From an uncultured Eubacteriales bacterium (lineage in GTDB: Bacteria > Bacillota > Clostridia > Christensenellales > Aristaeellaceae): a stretch of 5,402 bases of DNA. How positions within the stretch are numbered: the first letter of the stretch is position 1; the number at the start of each line of letters is the position of its first letter. The stretch is taken from assembly GCA_900553295.1 (NCBI GenBank), contig USCR01000153.1:1-5402 (forward strand), given 5' to 3'. Of the stretch, positions 1-4,836 are shown one piece after another. The translations under genes and the position numbers were made by a program. The notes under the pieces were generated by a model that was not told the origin of the DNA, searched no databases, and saw only the letters and a program-made list of their open reading frames with translations.

Positions 1-306
1 GGCGGCATCCGCGAAATGAAGAAGCTGCCCGGCGCGCTGTTCGTTGTGGACCCCCGCAAGGAGCACATCGCCGTGACTGAAGCCCGCATCCTGGGCATCC
101 CGATTGTGGGTATCGTGGACACCAACTGCGACCCCGATGAAATCGACTACGTGATCCCCGGCAACGACGACGCCATCCGCGCCGTGAAGCTGATTGCCGG
201 CAAGATGGCCGATGCTGTGCTGGAAGGCAAGCAGGGCGAGCAGATGGACGAGGGCGCCGCAGCAGCCGAAGAGGCCGAAAAGGTTGAGGAGACCGTGGAG
301 GCCTGA
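1..306 (+). CDS. rpsB: 30S ribosomal protein S2, C-terminal part (5' end outside window)
   Basis: The frame is open from base 1 and closes with TGA at 304-306, giving the last 101 residues of a protein that normally has about 230-260. It reads [20 protein letters not shown] and continues through [24 protein letters not shown] and [16 protein letters not shown], all hallmarks of bacterial S2. S2 is a small-subunit protein that binds late in 30S assembly on the cytoplasmic side of the head-body junction and helps hold S1 where that is present. The last 25 or so residues are a low-complexity Ala/Glu-rich acidic tail, common in S2 and variable between species. It is the first gene of the rpsB-tsf-pyrH set here, with 101 bases to tsf. 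The ATG at base 16 is internal, not the start. Identification is very secure; only the missing 5' end limits the entry. Confidence 0.97.
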   Translation, partial: GGIREMKKLPGALFVVDPRKEHIAVTEARILGIPIVGIVDTNCDPDEIDYVIPGNDDAIRAVKLIAGKMADAVLEGKQGEQMDEGAAAAEEAEKVEETVEA

Positions 307-336
307 GCCCCGATCCCCTGAAACAAGTTCATGTGG

Positions 337-372
337 AGGGGGAGCTTTTCCTGAAAAAGCTCCCCCTTCTTT
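337..372 (+). terminator. Hairpin terminator/attenuator between rpsB and tsf
   Basis: Twelve perfectly paired bases (GGGGGAGCTTTT at 338-349 with its complement at 355-366) close a five-base loop, and A337-T367 can extend the stem. The right arm is followed by a T-rich but C-interrupted stretch (TTCTTTC from 367). It lies 31 bases after the rpsB stop and ends about 20 bases before the tsf ribosome binding site. No promoter fits between, so full termination would silence tsf. A partial terminator or a processing/stability hairpin setting the S2 to EF-Ts ratio is the best reading. An rpsB-tsf intergenic attenuator is known in other bacteria. Confidence 0.82.
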
Positions 373-392
373 CATCCAAACAATAGATTTTG

Positions 393-399
393 AGGGAGG
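393..399 (+). promoter_or_regulatory. Ribosome binding site that fixes the tsf start
   Basis: AGGGAGG sits 8 bases before the ATG at 408. The frame could be extended upstream to a TTG at 390, but that codon lies immediately before this site and has no ribosome binding site of its own. The protein from 408 begins [16 protein letters not shown], matching the usual EF-Ts N-terminus, so 408 is the start. Confidence 0.85.
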
Positions 400-407
400 T
401 TTTTCCA

Positions 408-1331
408 ATGGCAGTTGTTACCTCTGCAATGGTTAAGGAACTGCGCGAGCGCACCAGCGCTGGCATGATGGACTGCAAAAAGGCCCTGGTCGAGAGCGAC
501 GGGGATATGGAAAAGGCCATTGAGTGGCTGCGCGAGAAGGGCCTGAGCCAGGCCGCCAAGAAGGCCAGCCGCATTGCCGCCGAAGGCGTGGTGGCCCAGT
601 ACATCTCCGAGGACGGCACCGTGGGTGTTATCGTCGAGGTCAACTGCGAAACCGACTTCGTGGCCAAGACCGACAACTTCGTGAACTTCTGCAACAACGT
701 GGCCAAGCACATTGCCAAGGCCAACCCCGCCGACGTGGACACCCTGCTCACCCAGGCCTTTGTGGGCGACGCTTCCAAGACCGTGTCCGACCTGGTAAGC
801 GAGGCTACCGTGGCCATCGGCGAAAAGATCAGCATCCGCCGCTTCGCCCGCTATGAAACCACCGGCGTGGTGTCCACCTACATCCACATGGGCGGTAAGG
901 TAGGCGTGCTGGTGGAGGTTTCCACCGACAAGCAGGACGACGAGATCAAGGTTTTCGCCCACGACCTGGCCCTGCAGATTGCCGCCGCCAAGCCCGAGGC
1001 TGTGCGCCGCGAAGAAGTGGACGCTGCCAAGCTGGAGAAGGAAAAGGAAATTCTCCGTGCCCAGGCCATCAACGAAGGCAAACCCGAGAAGATCGTGGAC
1101 CGCATGGTGGAAGGCCGCATCGAGAAGTACTACAAGGAAGTCTGCCTGCTGGAGCAGCCCTTCGTCAAGGATGGCGACAAGTCCATCAAGGGCCTGATGG
1201 CCGAGGTTGCCAAGGCCACCGGCGCGAACCTGGACGTGGTGCGTTTCGCCCGCTTCGAGCGTGGCGAGGGCATTGAAAAGCGCCAGGACAACTTCGCGGA
1301 AGAGATTGCCGCGCAGATGAAGAAGGCGTAA
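408..1331 (+). CDS. tsf: Translation elongation factor Ts
   Basis: EF-Ts is the guanine-nucleotide exchange factor that displaces GDP from EF-Tu in the cytoplasm so that EF-Tu can reload with GTP and aminoacyl-tRNA. The 307-residue product has the full family layout. An N-terminal UBA-like helical domain (about 1-55) contains the signature [15 protein letters not shown] (13-27). The core follows, with [10 protein letters not shown] (78-87), whose Thr-Asp-Phe-Val (82-85) is the conserved element that disturbs the Mg/phosphate region of EF-Tu. A second core half begins around [20 protein letters not shown], and the C-terminal module ends in [13 protein letters not shown] and a short basic tail. 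The length is slightly above the 283 residues of the E. coli protein and normal for Gram-positives. It lies between rpsB and pyrH, the classical order, with hairpins in both gaps. Start chosen at ATG 408 by its ribosome binding site. No damage seen. Confidence 0.98.
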   Translation: MAVVTSAMVKELRERTSAGMMDCKKALVESDGDMEKAIEWLREKGLSQAAKKASRIAAEGVVAQYISEDGTVGVIVEVNCETDFVAKTDNFVNFCNNVAKHIAKANPADVDTLLTQAFVGDASKTVSDLVSEATVAIGEKISIRRFARYETTGVVSTYIHMGGKVGVLVEVSTDKQDDEIKVFAHDLALQIAAAKPEAVRREEVDAAKLEKEKEILRAQAINEGKPEKIVDRMVEGRIEKYYKEVCLLEQPFVKDGDKSIKGLMAEVAKATGANLDVVRFARFERGEGIEKRQDNFAEEIAAQMKKA

Positions 1332-1343
1332 GCATACCGTCAC

Positions 1344-1380
1344 AGGGAGGAACGCGCAAAAAGCCGTTCCTCCCTTTTTT
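1344..1380 (+). terminator. Intrinsic terminator-like hairpin between tsf and pyrH
   Basis: GGGAGGAACG at 1345-1354 pairs perfectly with CGTTCCTCCC at 1365-1374 across a ten-base loop. A run of six T follows (1375-1380). This has the complete shape of a factor-independent terminator. It starts 13 bases after the tsf stop and ends only 24 bases before the pyrH ATG, with the pyrH ribosome binding site already at 1388. No promoter is visible between, so pyrH expression must depend on readthrough, on a promoter hidden in tsf, or on the element being weak in vivo. Confidence 0.85.
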
Positions 1381-1387
1381 CAGGAAT

Positions 1388-1394
1388 AAGGAGG
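1388..1394 (+). promoter_or_regulatory. Ribosome binding site that fixes the pyrH start
   Basis: AAGGAGG is a near-perfect match to the anti-Shine-Dalgarno sequence. Two in-frame ATGs follow, at 1396 (one base away, too close to use) and 1405 (ten bases away). The second yields MATTYKRVLLKLSGEAL, the expected UMP kinase N-terminus, so 1405 is preferred. Confidence 0.8.
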
Positions 1395-1404
1395 AATGCA
1401 CCCT

Positions 1405-2118
1405 ATGGCTACTACCTACAAGCGGGTTTTGCTCAAGCTCAGCGGTGAAGCGCTGAAGTCCGGGAGCGAGCTTTTTGACTTTCCCATGGTGCAGCATGTG
1501 GCCCAGGCGATCCGGCAGATGCACGAGCTGGGCACGGAAATCGGCATTGTCATTGGCGCGGGGAACATTTGGCGGGGACGGCAGGGTCCCAGCGCCCACA
1601 TGGACGCGGTAACCGCCGACCAGATGGGCATGCTGGGCACCATGATCAACTGCCTGTGCGTGGCCGACGCCCTGCGCAAGGAAGGCGTGGACGCGGTGGT
1701 CATGTCCGCGGTGGATATGGACCGCTTCGCCCAGCCCTTCAACGCCATGACCGCCCGGGAATACCTGGCCCAGGGCCGTGTGGTGCTCTTTGGCTGCGGC
1801 TCGGGAAATCCCTTCTTCTCCACGGACACCGCCGTGGCGCTGCGTGCCATTGAGATGCAGGCGGACGCCATCCTCATGGGCAAGAACATCGACGGGGTCT
1901 ATACCGCCGATCCCCGCACGGACAGCTCCGCTACTCTCATCCGCGACCTGACCTATGCCCAGGCCCTGGCCCAGGGGTTGAAGGTCATGGACGCCGCCGC
2001 CTTCGCCCTGTGCGCGGAGAACCACGTGCCCATGGTGCGGGTGTTTGGCCTGGACAAGCCTGAACGGCTGCTGGAGGTCCTCCAGGGCAGCGACGCGGGC
2101 ACCTTTGTGCACCCCTGA
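1405..2118 (+). CDS. pyrH: Uridylate kinase (UMP kinase)
   Basis: UMP kinase phosphorylates UMP to UDP with ATP in the cytoplasm. This is an essential step of pyrimidine nucleotide synthesis, and the bacterial enzyme is a hexamer of the amino-acid-kinase fold, unrelated to eukaryotic UMP/CMP kinases. The 237-residue product is full length (family about 235-245). Visible motifs: phosphate-binding KLSGEAL (11-17), IGAGNIWRG (50-58), ADQMGMLGTMIN (71-82) of the UMP/oligomer region, GNPFFSTDTAVALRA (135-149), ILMGKNIDGVYTADP (156-170) for nucleotide binding, and LKVMDAAA (192-199). The usual GGGN of the second motif reads GAGN here (Ala52), a mild departure with all neighbouring residues intact. 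It is third in the rpsB-tsf-pyrH set. The ribosome recycling factor gene frr, which normally follows, is replaced by a terminator and a convergent gene. Confidence 0.96.
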   Translation: MATTYKRVLLKLSGEALKSGSELFDFPMVQHVAQAIRQMHELGTEIGIVIGAGNIWRGRQGPSAHMDAVTADQMGMLGTMINCLCVADALRKEGVDAVVMSAVDMDRFAQPFNAMTAREYLAQGRVVLFGCGSGNPFFSTDTAVALRAIEMQADAILMGKNIDGVYTADPRTDSSATLIRDLTYAQALAQGLKVMDAAAFALCAENHVPMVRVFGLDKPERLLEVLQGSDAGTFVHP

Positions 2119-2142
2119 CCTGCTTGATGAAAGCGTAAAAAT

Positions 2143-2193
2143 ACGCCGTGCGCATTCCCTTGAATGGTAGAATAGCGCGCGGCGTGTTTTTTT
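2143..2193. terminator. Bidirectional terminator between convergent pyrH and the polyferredoxin gene
   Basis: An 11-bp GC-rich stem (ACGCCGTGCGC at 2143-2153 with GCGCGCGGCGT at 2175-2185, one G-T wobble) encloses a 21-base loop that holds a small inner ATTC/GAAT repeat. On the + strand seven T follow (2187-2193). On the - strand the complementary arm is followed by ATTTTT (complement of 2137-2142). It therefore can end transcripts arriving from both sides: pyrH from the left and the redox operon from the right. The T-tract touches the TAA stop of the leftward gene (2192-2194). Confidence 0.88.
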
Positions 2194-3604
2194 ATTGAAT
2201 TGCTTGCACCTGTTCCAGCAGGAACTCATAGGTCACCGAGCCCACCGCATTGTAGCATACCTTGCCCTCCGCGTCCAGGATCACGGTTACGGGCAACATG
2301 GTGGAGACTCCCAGGGAGGCCAGGATCTCCCCGCTCTCGTCCAGCGCCATGGGCAAATGCGCGTATCCGGCCTTTTCCAGCCAGGCCTCCACATCCTCAG
2401 TAACCAAATTGGAATGGATGGCCAGCACGTTCACCTGATCCCCCATTTCCTCCGCCAGGCGGTCGAAGTACGGTAGCTCCGCCACGCAAGGGGTACACCA
2501 GGTAGCCCAGAAATTCAGCACGGTGACCTTCCCACGGTTTTCCCACAGGTGGAATTCTCCGCCGCCATACAGGGGCATCGTGAAATCCGGAGCCGTCATG
2601 CCCACTTGGTAGCCCGTTTCCACCGCTTCCACCGGTGGGGCGGATTCTTGTCCGGGTTGGTTGGCAACCCACAGCGTAACCCCCAACAGCGCCAGCATGC
2701 CGGCAACCGCCAGTCCCTGCCAGGGCACACGCCGCTTGGGCGCGTCCTGCCGCAGGAACACTTGAGAACCCTTCCAGGAAATAGCGCCGGTGGGACACAC
2801 AGCCTTGCAGGCGCCGCAGTGGACGCATTCATGGTCGCCCACCCGGCGGATGTCCACCGGGCAACGGCTCAGGCACAAGCCGCAGTGGGTGCACTTGTCC
2901 TCCTCGACCCGGATGCCCAGCAGACTGACCCGGGCAAAAAATCCGTAAATCGCCCCCAACGGGCACAGGAAACGGCAGAAAGCCCGGTAGCAAAACACGC
3001 ACAGCGCCGCCAGCAAAATCAGGATAACCATTTTTTGCGTGAACAGCCCGTGCAGCATGGAAAAGAGCGAGTCGTTTTCCGGGTGCGTCAGCAGCGCCAC
3101 CGCACCCTCCAGCGTTCCCGCCGGACAGATATACTTGCAAAAGGCAGGCAGCGGCAGCTGCTGCGCCCCAAAATAGATGGGCACAGCCACCGCCAGCAGT
3201 CCCAGGGTCACATATTTGCCATAGGACAGCACCCGCGTTACTTTTCCTTTGGGGATTTTGGGAGTGGGCACACGGTGAATCAGCTCCTGCAGCAGCCCCA
3301 TGGGGCACAGGAAACCGCAAACCGTCCGTCCCAGGGTCAGCCCCAGGAGCATCAAAATGCCCAACACATACCAGGGACCACGCACCGTGGAAGCCGCCAG
3401 GGCGTTTTGCAGGCTACCCAAGGGGCACGCACCCACGGCCCCGGGGCAGGAGTAGCAGTTCAGCCCCGGCACACAAAGGTTCTTCAGGGGGCCGGTATAG
3501 ATCTCCCCCTGGATAAAGCCCTTCAAATGCGCGTTGTACAAAAGCGCCGCGTATAGCTGGATCCAGCGCCGCCGGGTGGGAGCATGGCAGCGCAGCCAGT
3601 TCAT
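2192..3604 (-). CDS. Membrane polyferredoxin (NapH-like) fused to a TlpA/ResA-type thioredoxin domain
   Basis: The 470-residue protein joins two redox modules. The N-terminal 290 residues resemble NapH/CcoG-type 4Fe-4S membrane proteins. There is a likely helix at about 13-30 and a cysteine cluster C44, C50, C53, C60 in GLNCYSCPGAVGACPLGS. Further helices lie near 77-95, 127-146 and 190-206, and CxxxCP pairs at C96/C100, C156/C160 and C210/C214. Two 4Fe-4S ferredoxin motifs follow (C238-C241-C244-C248P and C260-C263-C266-C270P). After a basic APKRRVP stretch a fifth helix (about 295-314) leads to a redoxin domain (about 335-470) with WATWCTPC (catalytic C370 and C373) and cis-proline P438. 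Positive-inside reasoning puts the ferredoxin part in the cytoplasm and the thioredoxin outside. A role carrying electrons out of the cell to reduce disulfides or peroxides is inferred. ATG 3604 lies four bases after the upstream stop, suggesting translational coupling; a TTG at 3616 would overlap that gene. Confidence 0.88.
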   Translation of the reverse strand: MNWLRCHAPTRRRWIQLYAALLYNAHLKGFIQGEIYTGPLKNLCVPGLNCYSCPGAVGACPLGSLQNALAASTVRGPWYVLGILMLLGLTLGRTVCGFLCPMGLLQELIHRVPTPKIPKGKVTRVLSYGKYVTLGLLAVAVPIYFGAQQLPLPAFCKYICPAGTLEGAVALLTHPENDSLFSMLHGLFTQKMVILILLAALCVFCYRAFCRFLCPLGAIYGFFARVSLLGIRVEEDKCTHCGLCLSRCPVDIRRVGDHECVHCGACKAVCPTGAISWKGSQVFLRQDAPKRRVPWQGLAVAGMLALLGVTLWVANQPGQESAPPVEAVETGYQVGMTAPDFTMPLYGGGEFHLWENRGKVTVLNFWATWCTPCVAELPYFDRLAEEMGDQVNVLAIHSNLVTEDVEAWLEKAGYAHLPMALDESGEILASLGVSTMLPVTVILDAEGKVCYNAVGSVTYEFLLEQVQAIQ

Positions 3605-3608
3605 CACC

Positions 3609-4007
3609 TTACCCAAGGCCGATACACTCCGTGCAAATTTGGATGGCCTTCACCAGTACATCCCGCATGCCCTGGTTTCCCACCCCCAGGATCAGCAGAA
3701 GCAGGGCCAGGGCGTACAGCGCCGCCCGCAAAAGCCCCAGGCGCCGCACTGGCCGCTGTACGTCGGGCCGCCGTGGCGGTATCCGCAGCTGCGCCGGGCG
3801 AAAGCGGCGCCCGACCATCGCCAGCACCACCCACAGGGCTGCTCCCCAGCCCAGCCGCCCCAGGGCACGGCCGGCCAGCTCCCGGGTATAACCGCCGGTA
3901 GCGAAAATGGCCAGGGTCTCGCACACAGCCCAGGCCGCCAGCAGCACCGTGGCCGCCGCCAGCATCCAGGGCCAGTATTGGTAAACGGGATGCTTTCCCT
4001 TCTCCAT
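3609..4007 (-). CDS. Small three-helix membrane protein with C-terminal CXXC (CTEC) tail
   Basis: The 132-residue product has helices at about 14-37, 53-66 and 90-110, a strongly basic loop between the second and third (67-89, ten Arg), and ends QICTECIGLG with a CXXC at C125/C128. The last 43 residues (one helix plus this tail) resemble, from memory, small Clostridia proteins called the CD1871A family, which end in a similar ICxECIG motif; the first two helices I do not recognise. The basic loop predicts N-terminus in and CXXC outside, the same side as the thioredoxin domain of the next gene, so it may be that domain's redox partner or electron donor/acceptor. This is inference. Start: ATG 4007 has AAGGAGG seven bases upstream; a TTG at 4025 has none. 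It heads the operon, and its stop is four bases before the polyferredoxin start. Function is unproven. Confidence 0.82.
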   Translation of the reverse strand: MEKGKHPVYQYWPWMLAAATVLLAAWAVCETLAIFATGGYTRELAGRALGRLGWGAALWVVLAMVGRRFRPAQLRIPPRRPDVQRPVRRLGLLRAALYALALLLLILGVGNQGMRDVLVKAIQICTECIGLG

Positions 4008-4012
4008 GGCGT

Positions 4013-4021
4013 CTCCTCCTT
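4013..4021 (-). promoter_or_regulatory. Strong ribosome binding site of the CXXC membrane protein gene
   Basis: On the - strand AAGGAGGAG is read from 4021 to 4013, placing AAGGAGG seven bases before ATG 4007. It decides against the upstream in-frame TTG at 4025. In contrast, the downstream polyferredoxin gene has only a weak AAGG two bases from its ATG, so this site may drive translation of both through coupling. Confidence 0.85.
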
Positions 4022-4024
4022 GCA

Positions 4025-4038
4025 ATACTCGGAAGTAT
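4025..4038. repeat. Inverted repeat over the start point of the leftward redox promoter
   Basis: ATACT (4025-4029) and AGTAT (4034-4038) are perfect inverted copies around CGGA. The dyad covers the predicted transcription start (about 4030) and reaches into the -10 box (4037-4042) of the leftward promoter, a position where a bound repressor would block initiation. Its arms are only five bases, so chance is possible. No regulator family is recognised. Confidence 0.4.
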
Positions 4039-4065
4039 CATACCATATCCCGCAATCGATGGCAA
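4037..4065 (-). promoter_or_regulatory. Promoter of the leftward CXXC/polyferredoxin operon
   Basis: Read on the - strand: -35 TTGCCA (4065-4060), a 17-base spacer, and -10 TATGAT (4042-4037) preceded by TGG, an extended -10. Each hexamer differs from consensus at one or two positions. Predicted start about 4030, giving a leader of roughly 23 bases that already contains the ribosome binding site. Housekeeping sigma (SigA/sigma70) recognition is inferred from the match. Confidence 0.75.
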
Positions 4066-4094
4066 TGCACCGTAAAGATTAGAAGCTGATGAAA

Positions 4095-4106
4095 CCTGTA
4101 CGCAGG
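4095..4106. repeat. Short inverted repeat just upstream of the response regulator promoter
   Basis: CCTG (4095-4098) and CAGG (4103-4106) are inverted around TACG, ending four bases before the -35 box at 4111. The position suits an activator site, for instance autoregulation by the response regulator. The arms are short and do not match the TNACA-N4-TGTNA-like site described for Bacillus BceR, so this is only a candidate. Confidence 0.25.
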
Positions 4107-4110
4107 GACT

Positions 4111-4139
4111 TTGCAAATCCCCGCGGAGGTTGTTATAAT
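4111..4139 (+). promoter_or_regulatory. Promoter of the two-component system operon
   Basis: -35 TTGCAA (4111-4116), exact 17-base spacer, and a perfect -10 TATAAT (4134-4139) preceded by TGT, an extended -10. This is a near-consensus housekeeping promoter. The start would fall near 4146, only about 13 bases before the ATG at 4159, so the leader consists of little more than the ribosome binding site AGGGAGGGG (4146-4154). Confidence 0.82.
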
Positions 4140-4158
4140 ACCGGAAGGGAGGGGAAAC

Positions 4159-4836
4159 ATGTATCGCATTTTCATTGTGGAGGACGATCCCATCATCGCC
4201 CGGACAGTCCGGCAGGGGCTGCTCCAGTGGGGATACGATGTGCGCTGCGCGGAGGATTTCAGCCGCGTGACCCAGGAGTTCGCCGCCTTTGATCCCCAGC
4301 TGGTGCTGCTGGACGTATCGCTGCCCTTTTTTAACGGCTATCACTGGTGCGGGGAGATCCGCCGGCTATCCAAGGTGCCGGTGATGTTTCTTTCCTCTGC
4401 GGCAGATAATCTGAATATCGTCATGGCCATGAACATGGGCGGGGACGACTTCATTCCCAAGCCCTTCGACCTCCAGGTACTGGTTGCCAAGGTACAGGCG
4501 CTGCTTCGGCGCACCTATGATTTCAGCGCTCCGGCGCATCTGATCGCCTGCGGGGAGGGCTCCCTGAACCTGGAAAGCGGACAGCTCACCTGTGCCGGCG
4601 CCACCGTGGAGCTCACCCGCAACGAGCTGCGGATTCTCCAGCAGCTGCTGGAACGGCGGGGGCAAGTGGTCTCCCGGGGCGAACTGATGACCCGGCTGTG
4701 GGAGTCCGACAGCTTCGTGGACGAAAACACCCTCACGGTGAATATCGCCCGGCTGCGCAAAAAGCTGGAGGACGCGGGCGTGCACGCGCTGGTCCGCACC
4801 AAAAAGGGGGAAGGGTATTGGATAAGCGGGGAATGA
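4159..4836 (+). CDS. OmpR-family response regulator, BceR/GraR-like
   Basis: The 225-residue protein has an intact receiver domain (about 1-118): acidic pocket D9/D10 in VEDDP, phosphoacceptor D52 in LLDVSLP, switch residues S79 and F98, and conserved K101 in PKPF. A winged-helix DNA-binding domain follows (about 128-223), with LTRNELRIL, GELMTRLWES, and VNIARLRKKLE leading to the KKGEGYW wing. The stretches FFNGYHWCGEIR, SKVPVMFLSS and NMGGDDFI are characteristic of regulators paired with BceS/GraS-type kinases, which control ABC transporters for resistance to cell-wall peptide antibiotics. It is predicted to be phosphorylated by the kinase that overlaps its end. ATG 4159 is chosen because it has AGGGAGGGG just upstream; the longer frame would start at a TTG at 4111 that is the -35 box. 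Which stimulus and targets apply here cannot be read from the sequence. Confidence 0.93.
   Translation: MYRIFIVEDDPIIARTVRQGLLQWGYDVRCAEDFSRVTQEFAAFDPQLVLLDVSLPFFNGYHWCGEIRRLSKVPVMFLSSAADNLNIVMAMNMGGDDFIPKPFDLQVLVAKVQALLRRTYDFSAPAHLIACGEGSLNLESGQLTCAGATVELTRNELRILQQLLERRGQVVSRGELMTRLWESDSFVDENTLTVNIARLRKKLEDAGVHALVRTKKGEGYWISGE

Noticed and set aside
372..1343. Long leftward open frame (323 codons) opposite tsf
   Set aside because: It mirrors tsf in antisense, is rich in His/Gly/Leu/Val as expected from complementing GC-biased codons, has no ribosome binding site, and shows no family motif. tsf is unmistakable on the other strand.
2149..2179. Possible small RNA or riboswitch in the pyrH/polyferredoxin gap
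   Set aside because: The 73-base gap is fully explained by one long bidirectional terminator hairpin; no other conserved structure is visible.
1186..2229. Leftward open frame (347 codons) opposite the tsf end and pyrH
   Set aside because: It runs through the tsf-pyrH gap and both terminators with no coherent domain; it is a GC-bias shadow.
2549..3556. Rightward open frame (335 codons) opposite the polyferredoxin-thioredoxin gene
   Set aside because: Composition is Gln/His/Arg-rich low-complexity with no motif, while the other strand shows intact ferredoxin cysteine motifs and a thioredoxin domain over the same bases.
3534..4082. Rightward open frame (182 codons) opposite the CXXC membrane protein
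   Set aside because: It would cross the leftward promoter and both leftward gene starts and lacks a ribosome binding site. The leftward gene has a strong one, helices and a CXXC tail.
3604..4344. Leftward open frame (246 codons) overlapping the CXXC gene and the response regulator start
   Set aside because: It spans the divergent promoter region and is out of frame with the supported leftward gene; there is no domain or start signal.
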